Assembly: GCF_022662375.1 (NCBI RefSeq)
Contig: NZ_JAKNQL010000009.1
Span: forward strand, 62,001-126,000
Source: Pseudomonas sp. CROZ-RG-20F-R04-15
Lineage (GTDB): Bacteria; Pseudomonadota; Gammaproteobacteria; Pseudomonadales; Pseudomonadaceae
Direction of reading: 5' to 3'
DNA: 64,000 bases
Part shown: positions 56,832-64,000 of the stretch, in pieces
Numbering within the stretch: the first letter of the stretch is position 1
How the letters are laid out: the number at the start of each line of letters is the position of its first letter
Notes under the pieces: model-generated
Told to the model about the DNA's origin: nothing
What the model saw: only the letters and a program-made list of their open reading frames with translations
The model's database searches: none
Translations under genes and position numbers: made by a program

Positions 56832-59705
56832 ATGTCCCAGTTGCCGTCCTTGAGCCAGTTACGCGATCCCGATGCCTTCCTGCGCCGTCACCTCGGTCCC
56901 GACGCCGCCGAGCAACAAGCGATGCTCGACAGCCTTGGTCTCGGCAGCCGCGTCGAACTGATCGAACAGACCGTACCGCCGGGCATTCGCTTCAACCGCG
57001 TACTCGATTTGCCCCCTGCGCTGGATGAGCAAGCGGCGCTGGCCAGACTGCGCGGTTACGCCGAGCAGAATCAGCTCTGGACCAGCCTGATCGGCATGGG
57101 CTACCACGGCACCCTGACGCCGACCGTCATCCTGCGCAACGTCCTGGAAAATCCCGGTTGGTACACCGCGTACACGCCGTACCAACCGGAGATCGCGCAG
57201 GGCCGACTCGAAGCGCTGCTGAATTTCCAGCAGTTGACCATCGACCTCACCGGCCTCGAACTGGCCAACGCTTCGCTGCTCGATGAAGCCACGGCGGCTG
57301 CCGAAGCCATGGCGCTGGCCAAACGTGTCGCGAAGTCGAAGAGCAATCTGTTTTTCGTCGATGAGAACTGTCATCCGCAAACCATTTCCGTGGTGCAGAC
57401 CCGCGCCGAAGGTTTTGGCTTCGAATTGATCATCGACGCTGTGGATAACTTGAAGCAGCACCAGGTATTCGGCGCGCTGCTGCAATATCCCGACACTCAC
57501 GGCGAGATCCGTGATCTGCGGCCGTTGATCGATCACTTGCATGCGCAGCAGGCGCTGGCCTGTGTCGCTACCGATTTGTTGAGTTTGCTGTTGCTGACGC
57601 CACCGGGTGAACTGGGTGCCGATGTGGTGTTCGGCTCGTCCCAGCGCTTCGGCGTGCCGATGGGTTATGGCGGCCCGCACGCGGCGTTCTTTGCCAGTCG
57701 CGAGGAATACAAACGGGCGATTCCCGGGCGGATCATCGGTGTGTCGAAAGATGCCCGGGGCAACGTCGCGCTGCGCATGGCCCTGCAAACCCGCGAGCAG
57801 CATATTCGCCGTGAGAAGGCCAACTCGAACATCTGCACGGCGCAGGTGCTGCTGGCCAATATCGCCAGTTTCTACGCGGTGTATCACGGGCCGGAAGGCT
57901 TGAAACGTATAGCCCAGCGCGTGCATCGGTTGACCTGCATTCTGGCGGCCGGGCTTGAGCGCAAAGGCATCACTCGGGTCAATGCGCAGTTCTTTGACAC
58001 GCTGACGCTGGACGTTGGCGGTGCGCAAACCGCGATTATCGAAAGCGCTCAAGCTGCGCAGATCAACCTGCGAATTCTTGGCCGCGGCCGTGTGGGGCTG
58101 AGTCTTGATGAAACAACCAGTGAAAGCACGGTGGCCAGGCTGTTCGATGTATTGCTGGGTGCCGATCATGGGTTGAACGTCGAAGAACTTGACGCTGAAG
58201 CCCTGAGCTCGGGCATCCCCGACAATCTTCAGCGCAAAACCCCGTACCTGCGCCATCCGGTGTTCAACGCCCACCACAGCGAAACCGAGATGCTGCGCTA
58301 TCTCAAACAACTGGAGAACAAGGATCTGGCGCTCAACCAGTCAATGATCCCGCTGGGCTCCTGCACCATGAAACTCAACGCCACCAGCGAAATGATCCCG
58401 ATCACCTGGCCGCAATTCGCCAACCTGCACCCGTTTGTGCCGAGAGAGCAGGCGGTCGGTTACACGCTGATGATCGAAGAGCTGGAGCGCTGGCTGTGCG
58501 CAATCACCGGTTTCGATGCGATCTGCATGCAGCCCAACTCCGGCGCGCAGGGCGAATACGCAGGGCTGCTGGCGATTCGCAAATACCATGAGAGCCGGCA
58601 GCAGGGCGGGCGTGATGTGTGCCTGATTCCGTCCTCGGCCCACGGCACCAACCCGGCCTCGGCGCAGATGGTCGGGTTACGGGTGGTGATCGTTGAGTGC
58701 GACGAGGCCGGCAACGTTGATCTCGATGACTTGAAAGCCAAGGCTGCCGAGGCCGGGGCGAAACTGTCCTGCCTGATGGCGACCTACCCGTCGACCCACG
58801 GCGTGTACGAGGAGGGCATCAGCGAAATCTGCGAAGTCATCCGCACGCATGGCGGCCAGGTTTATATGGATGGCGCCAATCTTAATGCGCAGGTCGGACT
58901 GGCCCGGCCGGCGGACATCGGCGCTGATGTCTCGCACATGAACCTGCACAAGACCTTTTGCATTCCCCATGGCGGCGGCGGACCCGGCATGGGACCGATT
59001 GGCGTGCGCGCACATCTGGCGCCGTTCGTGGCCAATCATCCGGTGGTGCCGCTTGACGGCCCGCAGCCACAGAACACGGCGGTCAGCGCGGCACCGTGGG
59101 GCAGTGCGAGCATTTTACCGATCAGTTGGATGTACATCGCCATGATGGGCCCGCAACTGGCGGATGCCAGCGAGGTGGCGATTCTGGCGGCAAATTACCT
59201 GGCGCAGCATTTGTCCGGCGCGTTCCCGGTGCTGTACACCGGCCGCAATGGGCGGGTCGCGCATGAATGCATTCTCGATTTGCGGCCATTGAAGGCGCAG
59301 ACCGGGATCAGTGAGGAGGACGTCGCCAAGCGTTTGATGGATTACGGCTTTCATGCGCCGACCATGTCATTCCCGGTGCCAGGGACGCTGATGGTCGAGC
59401 CGACCGAGAGTGAGTCCAAGGCTGAACTGGATCGGTTTATCGGTGCAATGTTGAGCATTCGCGCGGAAATCACTGAGGTGCAGAACGGCAACTGGCCGGC
59501 CGAGGACAATCCGCTGAAACGAGCGCCGCATACTTTGGCGGATATCACCGGGGTTTGGGAGCGGCCGTACAGCATCGAGCAAGCAATTACCCCGGATGCG
59601 CACACCAAGGCGCACAAGTATTGGCCGGCGGTGAATCGGGTCGACAATGTCTACGGCGACCGCAACCTGTTCTGTGCTTGTGTTCCGGTCGATGATTACC
59701 GCTGA
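56832..59705 (+). CDS. gcvP: Glycine dehydrogenase (decarboxylating), P protein
   Basis: 957 residues, the full single-chain form. It decarboxylates glycine with PLP at K707 ([17 protein letters not shown]). It begins near [18 protein letters not shown]. It has its own start after the opposite-strand aminotransferase, so it may use a separate promoter from gcvT-gcvH. Confidence 0.94.
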   Translation: MSQLPSLSQLRDPDAFLRRHLGPDAAEQQAMLDSLGLGSRVELIEQTVPPGIRFNRVLDLPPALDEQAALARLRGYAEQNQLWTSLIGMGYHGTLTPTVILRNVLENPGWYTAYTPYQPEIAQGRLEALLNFQQLTIDLTGLELANASLLDEATAAAEAMALAKRVAKSKSNLFFVDENCHPQTISVVQTRAEGFGFELIIDAVDNLKQHQVFGALLQYPDTHGEIRDLRPLIDHLHAQQALACVATDLLSLLLLTPPGELGADVVFGSSQRFGVPMGYGGPHAAFFASREEYKRAIPGRIIGVSKDARGNVALRMALQTREQHIRREKANSNICTAQVLLANIASFYAVYHGPEGLKRIAQRVHRLTCILAAGLERKGITRVNAQFFDTLTLDVGGAQTAIIESAQAAQINLRILGRGRVGLSLDETTSESTVARLFDVLLGADHGLNVEELDAEALSSGIPDNLQRKTPYLRHPVFNAHHSETEMLRYLKQLENKDLALNQSMIPLGSCTMKLNATSEMIPITWPQFANLHPFVPREQAVGYTLMIEELERWLCAITGFDAICMQPNSGAQGEYAGLLAIRKYHESRQQGGRDVCLIPSSAHGTNPASAQMVGLRVVIVECDEAGNVDLDDLKAKAAEAGAKLSCLMATYPSTHGVYEEGISEICEVIRTHGGQVYMDGANLNAQVGLARPADIGADVSHMNLHKTFCIPHGGGGPGMGPIGVRAHLAPFVANHPVVPLDGPQPQNTAVSAAPWGSASILPISWMYIAMMGPQLADASEVAILAANYLAQHLSGAFPVLYTGRNGRVAHECILDLRPLKAQTGISEEDVAKRLMDYGFHAPTMSFPVPGTLMVEPTESESKAELDRFIGAMLSIRAEITEVQNGNWPAEDNPLKRAPHTLADITGVWERPYSIEQAITPDAHTKAHKYWPAVNRVDNVYGDRNLFCACVPVDDYR

Positions 59706-59728
59706 TTTCCCGGCAAGCACACCGTCAC

Positions 59729-59821
59729 CTGTGGGAGCGAGCCTGCTCGCGAAAGCGGTGATTCAGTCACCGAAAGTGTTGAGTGAAAGATTGCTTTCGC
59801 GAGCAGGCTCGCTCCCACAGG
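59729..59821. repeat. REP doublet 7
   Basis: Inverted REP units GGGAGCGAGCCTGCTCGCGA and its reverse, just after gcvP, separated by about 40 bp. Confidence 0.88.
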
Positions 59822-59850
59822 GTTATGAGTGGGGCGCAAATCCTGGCAAA

Positions 59851-59878
59851 AAAATGCCGCTCGATTGAGCGGCATTTT
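59851..59878. terminator. Bidirectional terminator between gcvP and the DUF2388 gene
   Basis: Stem AAAATGCCGCTC/GAGCGGCATTTT with GATT loop and flanking A/T runs, between two convergent genes. Confidence 0.92.
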
Positions 59879-59892
59879 TGTTGGCGGATGGC

Positions 59893-60210
59893 TTACTCGG
59901 AAGCCACGGCATTCATCGCCAGAATCGCATTCGCCAGTTCCATGTCCGTCGCCTGCAGGCCCGGATTGTCGGCGCGGACTTTCTGCATCGCCGCTTCCAG
60001 ATACGGCCCACGAATGCCGCCGTCACTGGCAACGAAACTGCCGGCATCATCCTGTGCGGCGATGATCAGCTTGTGATCCTTGAAGGTCAGATAGGTCGAA
60101 CCGGTGGTCGCACCGGACGAAATGACGTTACGCCAAAAGCTGTCCGCCATGGCCGAACCAACGGGAAGGGACAGCAAGGCCAGAGTGGCGACAGCAAGTT
60201 TGAGACGCAT
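59893..60210 (-). CDS. DUF2388 secreted small protein
   Basis: 105 residues with a signal peptide (1-22, ending SAMA). The core SFWRNVISSGATTGSTYLTF and the GGIRGPYLEAAMQKVR motif match the Pseudomonas-restricted DUF2388 family. Likely periplasmic. Function unknown. Confidence 0.85.
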   Translation of the reverse strand: MRLKLAVATLALLSLPVGSAMADSFWRNVISSGATTGSTYLTFKDHKLIIAAQDDAGSFVASDGGIRGPYLEAAMQKVRADNPGLQATDMELANAILAMNAVASE

Positions 60211-60279
60211 GATGAGATGACTCCTGGGGGTTAACTACGGCGTTGGATCGCCATTTCCCCGATCCGGTTCCGTGGCGGC

Positions 60280-62064
60280 TTATTTCTGCTCGCTCTGCGG
60301 CGTCACTCGTAGCACTTCCTCAACCGTCGTCAGTCCCGCCGCAACTTTCTGCGCGCCGGACAGACGCAAGCTGCGCATGCCTTCCTTGAACGCCTGCCGG
60401 CGGATCGCCGTGAGATCGGTGTCCGGGGTGATGAAGGCCTTGAGGCTGTCGCTCAGTTGCATGATCTCGTAGACCCCGGCGCGGCCGCGATAGCCAGTGT
60501 CGCGGCATTCCACGCAACCGATGGCGCGTTGTGCGTTGCTCGGCAACGGCGCCTGCCACGGGCGGGTCAGGGTTTGCCAGTCTTCGTCTGCCAGTGTCAG
60601 CGGTGCCTTGCAATGCGGGCACAAGGTGCGCACCAGTCGTTGCGCCATAACCCCGAGCACGGTGGCTTTGATCAGGTAATGCGGCACGCCGAGTTCGAGC
60701 AGACGACTGATCGCACTGGGCGCGTCGTTGGTGTGCAGGGTCGACAGTACCAAGTGCCCGGTGAGCGCCGCCTGAATCGCCATTTCAGCGGTTTCCAGAT
60801 CGCGGATCTCGCCGATCATGATGATGTCCGGGTCTTGTCGCATCAGCGCACGCACGCCGGCGGCGAAGCTCAGGTCGATGTTGTGCTGCACCTGCATCTG
60901 GTTGAATGCGGGCTCGACCATTTCGATCGGGTCTTCGATGGTGCAGAGGTTCACTTCCGGCGTCGCCAGTTTTTTCAGCGTGGTGTACAGCGTGGTGGTC
61001 TTGCCCGAACCGGTTGGCCCGGTGACCAGAATGATGCCGTTGGGCTGGCGGGTCATGTCCTGCCAGCGCCGCAGGTCGTCGGCGCTGAAGCCCAACTGGT
61101 CGAAATCCTTGAGCAGCACCTCCGGGTCGAAAATCCGCATGACCATTTTTTCGCCGAACGCAGTCGGCAGCGTTGATAACCGCAACTCGACTTCACCGCC
61201 GTCCGGGGTCTTGGTCTTGACCCGGCCGTCCTGGGGTTTGCGCTTTTCGGCGACGTTCATCCGTCCGAGGCTTTTCAGGCGACTGACAATCGCCATGGTC
61301 ACCTGCGGCGGAAATTGGTAGACGTTGTGCAGCACGCCGTCGATGCGAAAACGCACGGTGCCTTGCTCGCGGCGCGGTTCGATGTGGATATCACTGGCGC
61401 GCTGCTGGAAGGCGTACTGGAACAGCCAGTCGACGATGTTGACGATGTGCGCGTCGTTGGCGTCCGGTTCCTGATCGCTGGCGCCGAGGTTGAGCAGTTG
61501 CTCAAAGTTGCCGAGATTGCCGCTCTGGGCGTCGGCATTGCTGGCGCCGCTGACCGATTTGGCCAGGCGGAAGAACTCGACGCTGAAGCGCTGGATGTCC
61601 GCCGGGTTGGCCACTACCCGTTTGATCGGCAGTTTCAACACGTGAGTCAGATCGGCTTCCCACCCGGTAACGTAAGGCTGAGCGCTGGCCACGGTCACCG
61701 CATCGCGGTCGACCGCCACCGCGAGAATCTTGTGCCGTTGTGCGAAGGCGTAGGACATCAACGGTGTGATGGCGGCGACGTTGATCTTCAGCGGATCGAT
61801 GCGCAAATACGCCTGGCCGGCCTGCTGTGCCAGCCACAGGGTCAGACTTTCCAGATCAAGATGCTTGCCCGGACGGCTGAGGTCGTCCAGTTGCTGACTG
61901 GCGATAAATTCCAGTGGGTGCATCTGGCCATGGGCTGCATGACGGCGACGGGCATTCAGTGCCTGCTCCGCCGAGTCCTGGCAAATAAAGCCTTGGGCGA
62001 CCAGTTCACGCAACACCTCGTTGAGTTCCAGCCAGCGGTCCTGAGTGGCAAGTTGAACGGACAT
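60280..62064 (-). CDS. GspE/PilB-type secretion ATPase, stand-alone
   Basis: 594 residues from ATG at 62064. An N-terminal MshEN-like domain (about 80-170) precedes the ATPase with Walker A GPTGSGKT, the Asp box, Walker B RQDPDIIMIGEIRD and a His box. A zinc-binding four-cysteine motif CPHC..CVEC follows. All catalytic residues look intact. In other Pseudomonas it also stands apart from the other secretion genes. It may power a type II or type IV pilus-like machine coded elsewhere. Confidence 0.9.
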   Translation of the reverse strand: MSVQLATQDRWLELNEVLRELVAQGFICQDSAEQALNARRRHAAHGQMHPLEFIASQQLDDLSRPGKHLDLESLTLWLAQQAGQAYLRIDPLKINVAAITPLMSYAFAQRHKILAVAVDRDAVTVASAQPYVTGWEADLTHVLKLPIKRVVANPADIQRFSVEFFRLAKSVSGASNADAQSGNLGNFEQLLNLGASDQEPDANDAHIVNIVDWLFQYAFQQRASDIHIEPRREQGTVRFRIDGVLHNVYQFPPQVTMAIVSRLKSLGRMNVAEKRKPQDGRVKTKTPDGGEVELRLSTLPTAFGEKMVMRIFDPEVLLKDFDQLGFSADDLRRWQDMTRQPNGIILVTGPTGSGKTTTLYTTLKKLATPEVNLCTIEDPIEMVEPAFNQMQVQHNIDLSFAAGVRALMRQDPDIIMIGEIRDLETAEMAIQAALTGHLVLSTLHTNDAPSAISRLLELGVPHYLIKATVLGVMAQRLVRTLCPHCKAPLTLADEDWQTLTRPWQAPLPSNAQRAIGCVECRDTGYRGRAGVYEIMQLSDSLKAFITPDTDLTAIRRQAFKEGMRSLRLSGAQKVAAGLTTVEEVLRVTPQSEQK

Positions 62065-62156
62065 GCGGGCTTCCTTTTGAGCGACAGTGCGCAAAAGGAT
62101 AGTCGCGGCCCGGTAGACCGTTGGGCCACTACCCGACGAAGCCGTTGCCGGATTTG

Positions 62157-62495
62157 TCAGCCAGCGGCTTGCGCGGGGGCATCCCAAGCGCTGTCGGCGC
62201 TTTGCAGGTTCACCGAGCAAACGCTGATCAGGTTACGAAGTTTTTCCGCGATCACTTGCGCGCGATGCCAACTGAAACCGCCCATGACGATGTCGATCGA
62301 CATCAATTCGTCCATCCGCTGCACGTTGACCTGCTCGGGCGTGAGGAATTGCAGGGCGAACAGGTTGAGTACGCGCACCAGCAAATCCGGTTCGGCTTCG
62401 GCGAGGATTTGATATTGCGCCAGGCAATGGGCGTTGCTGACGTTCCAGACGTCGGCGCGGGTAGGGGCGCTGTTCACGGCTTCAAGGTGCGGCAT
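62157..62495 (-). CDS. Small conserved protein, unknown function
   Basis: 112 residues with no signal or membrane segment. The middle RVLNLFALQFLTPEQVNVQR and WHRAQVIAEKLRNLISVCSV resemble an ACT-like small subunit, but the match is weak. It is 92 bp upstream of the GspE-type gene on the same strand and may be co-transcribed. It is divergent from the Lrp-type regulator. Confidence 0.6.
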   Translation of the reverse strand: MPHLEAVNSAPTRADVWNVSNAHCLAQYQILAEAEPDLLVRVLNLFALQFLTPEQVNVQRMDELMSIDIVMGGFSWHRAQVIAEKLRNLISVCSVNLQSADSAWDAPAQAAG

Positions 62496-62621
62496 GGCAA
62501 GTCTCCAAAATCTCTGGAGGAATTTTTACATTCGGCACGGGGTATTTCTTGGCTATGATCGGCGTTATTGGCGATTGATCGATGTGATCAATTCGTAATA
62601 CAACGTGATTCAGGTATTTCT

Positions 62622-63086
62622 ATGCACAGCGAGCTGGACAGCTACGACCGCAAGATTCTTGCCCTGCTGCAAGAGGACGCTTCGCTCTCGAGCGCGCAGA
62701 TCGCCGAACAGGTCGGCCTGTCGCAATCGCCGTGCTGGCGGCGGATTCAGCGGATGAAGGAAGAGGGGATCATTCGCGGCCAGGTGACCTTGCTCGATCG
62801 CAAGAAAATCGGCCTGAATACGCAGATCTTTGCCGAGATAAAACTCAACGCGCACGGGCGTTCGAACTTCACCGAGTTCACCGAGGCGATTCGCGGCTTT
62901 CCGGAGGTGCTGGAGTGTTATGTGCTGATGGGCGCGGTGGATTTTCTGTTGCGGATTGTCGCGGCGGACATCGAGGCGTATGAGCGATTCTTCTTCGAGA
63001 AGCTGTCGCTGGTGCCGGGGATTCAGGAAGTGAATTCGATCGTGGCGTTGTCGGAGATCAAGTCCACCACAAGCTTGCCGGTTTGA
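62622..63086 (+). CDS. Lrp/AsnC-family transcriptional regulator
   Basis: 154 residues. The helix-turn-helix ASLSSAQIAEQVGLSQSPCW is followed by a RAM/ACT-type ligand domain with ECYVLMGAVDFLLRIVAADI. The ATG at 62622 is preferred over an upstream in-frame ATG at 62568 because the family starts ELDSYDRKILALLQED. The likely ligand is an amino acid. Target genes are unknown. Confidence 0.9.
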   Translation: MHSELDSYDRKILALLQEDASLSSAQIAEQVGLSQSPCWRRIQRMKEEGIIRGQVTLLDRKKIGLNTQIFAEIKLNAHGRSNFTEFTEAIRGFPEVLECYVLMGAVDFLLRIVAADIEAYERFFFEKLSLVPGIQEVNSIVALSEIKSTTSLPV

Positions 63087-63100
63087 GGTAAGGCGGCTGG

Positions 63101-63171
63101 CCTCTTCGCGAGCAAGCTCGCTCCCACAGGAGATTGCATTCCAAAGTGGGAGCGAGCCTGCTCGCGAAAGC
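63101..63171. repeat. REP doublet 8
   Basis: Inverted REP units (CTTCGCGAGCAAGCTCGCTC and GGAGCGAGCCTGCTCGCGAA) lie between the convergent Lrp and CYTH/CHAD genes. Confidence 0.9.
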
Positions 63172-63175
63172 GGTG

Positions 63176-64000
63176 TTACATGCGCAGGAGCATTTTCCAC
63201 GCGCGATTCTGGTAAACCGCAATCGCCTGCTGCTTGCGCGCATCGAGCAGTTCGTCAGTGATCGTCGGCTCGTTGGCCAGTTGCGCCAGCTTGTTCAGTT
63301 CGCCATACAGGCGATCCATTTCCGGGATCTCCAGCACGTTACGAGCATGGTGCAGCCAGACCTGGATGCGCTCGATACGCGGCAGTTGCTCAGCCAGATC
63401 TTCCGGCTGCTGCTGATAACGCTGCAATTGCAGGGCCGTCGCTTCTTCGCCCAATGTGCGCGGCAACCAGCTGTGCAACTGCGCGCCGCCCTGACGATTA
63501 CCACGTACGTTACGATCGGCGGTCCAGGTGCGAGCCAGCAACCAACGCGAAGTGTTCAGCGAGAACGAGCCCCAGCGCGGGTCTTCGAGTTCTTCGAGGA
63601 ACTGCTCCGGTGCGGCTTTGCGCACGTCTTCATCTTCGATACCGGCCTGCACCAATGGGCGCCAGTCTTCCAGCAACGCATCCAGGGCAACGCGCAAGTC
63701 GTGGGTCGACTGACGCGGCGCGGCCTGGCCGAGGCTGCTCAACAGTGCACGCATTTCGGCGAGGTTCTCGACCCAGTCGAGCAACAGGCGCCAGTGGCCA
63801 TTGAAACGATATTGTTCAGCCAGACGCTGGCTGCTGCCGAGCAAGTGCCAGCTCAGTGCGGCGAAGGCGTCGTCGAGTTGAGTTTCCGGGGTCAGCTCCG
63901 GCGCCGGCAGGCTCAGCGAGTAGCTGTTGGCGTCGTACAGACGATAACCGCGCTCAGCCTTGCTGATGTCGCACGGCATCAGCGCCAGGGTTTCAGCCAG
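63176..64000 (-). CDS. CYTH/CHAD-type protein, 3' part only (partial)
   Basis: The reading frame enters from beyond 64000 and ends at 63176, giving about 274 visible residues. It has SKAERGYRL, a stretch found after the CYTH triphosphatase domain, then a helical region with HDLRVALDALLEDWRPL in a CHAD-like region. The full protein is probably YgiF-like, an inorganic triphosphatase. An in-frame ATG at 63979 occurs but is internal, since the frame stays open to the window edge. Confidence 0.72.
   Translation of the reverse strand: MAETLALMPCDISKAERGYRLYDANSYSLSLPAPELTPETQLDDAFAALSWHLLGSSQRLAEQYRFNGHWRLLLDWVENLAEMRALLSSLGQAAPRQSTHDLRVALDALLEDWRPLVQAGIEDEDVRKAAPEQFLEELEDPRWGSFSLNTSRWLLARTWTADRNVRGNRQGGAQLHSWLPRTLGEEATALQLQRYQQQPEDLAEQLPRIERIQVWLHHARNVLEIPEMDRLYGELNKLAQLANEPTITDELLDARKQQAIAVYQNRAWKMLLRM

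Overview
The window is a stretch of core chromosome from a Pseudomonas of the P. fluorescens type. It is GC-rich and carries the typical Pseudomonas gene order argH | algR-hemCDXY-dsbB-algQ-algP, then hemB-ppk/ppx-trxA-rho-ubiD-glpT, then the zapA/6S RNA/pepP-ubiH-ubiI block and the gcvT-gcvH-gcvP block. It also has eight intergenic REP doublets with the core GCGAGC..GCTCGC followed by CCCAC, as seen in fluorescent pseudomonads. I see no insertion sequence, prophage, integrase, tRNA, rRNA operon or CRISPR array.

Layout. 1-496: the first codons of argH (minus strand) and a 473-bp divergent region with no gene. 496-12012: algR, the haem-precursor genes hemC, hemD, hemX and hemY, a dsbB-family gene, algQ/rsd, an FKBP-type prolyl isomerase, the histone-like repeat gene algP, a TIGR02444 gene, an ABC-F ATPase and a short MscS-type channel. 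12205-18709: a LysE exporter, a minus-strand cluster of five envelope genes (two COG3014-type lipoproteins, a YcfL-like lipoprotein, an LpoB-like lipoprotein and a secreted CsgG/LpoB-fold protein), then a LysR regulator. 18785-28202: an FTR1 permease fused to a cytochrome c domain, a DUF188 gene, elbB, a DedA gene, hemB, ppk and, convergently, ppx. 28410-32220: a polar amino-acid ABC transporter and its divergent GntR/FadR-type regulator. 32341-40973: trxA, rho, an acyltransferase-SGNH gene, ubiD, a ferredoxin-reductase, a ChaC-like cyclotransferase and glpT. 41197-45780: a histidine phosphatase, a quinone reductase, a FliL-like protein, an EVE-domain protein, a 51-residue membrane protein, 5-formyl-THF cyclo-ligase, 6S RNA, zapA and a small coiled-coil gene. 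45897-50708: ygfB, pepP, ubiH, a thioesterase-like gene and ubiI in one tight operon. 50930-53805: a ferric-iron binding protein and a double-domain permease with no ATPase beside them. 53961-59705: gcvT, gcvH and gcvP, with an opposite-strand aminotransferase between gcvH and gcvP. 59893-64000: a DUF2388 protein, a stand-alone GspE/PilB-type ATPase with a small unknown partner, an Lrp/AsnC regulator and the 3' part of a CYTH/CHAD-type gene cut by the window edge.

Functional themes are tetrapyrrole synthesis (hemC, hemD, hemB and the hemX/hemY accessories), ubiquinone synthesis (ubiD, ubiH, ubiI), polyphosphate turnover (ppk/ppx), one-carbon metabolism (gcv genes, fthC), iron uptake and alginate-type regulation (algR, algQ, algP).

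The least explained locus is the envelope cluster at 12911-17680. A COG3014 lipoprotein, a YcfL-like and an LpoB-like lipoprotein and a secreted CsgG-type protein lie in one tight unit, with a second diverged COG3014 copy directly upstream. Other points worth checking are the absence of algZ beside algR, two oppositely oriented copies of a 145-160 bp MITE-like repeat, several strong palindromes in intergenic regions, and the aminotransferase lodged inside the glycine-cleavage locus.
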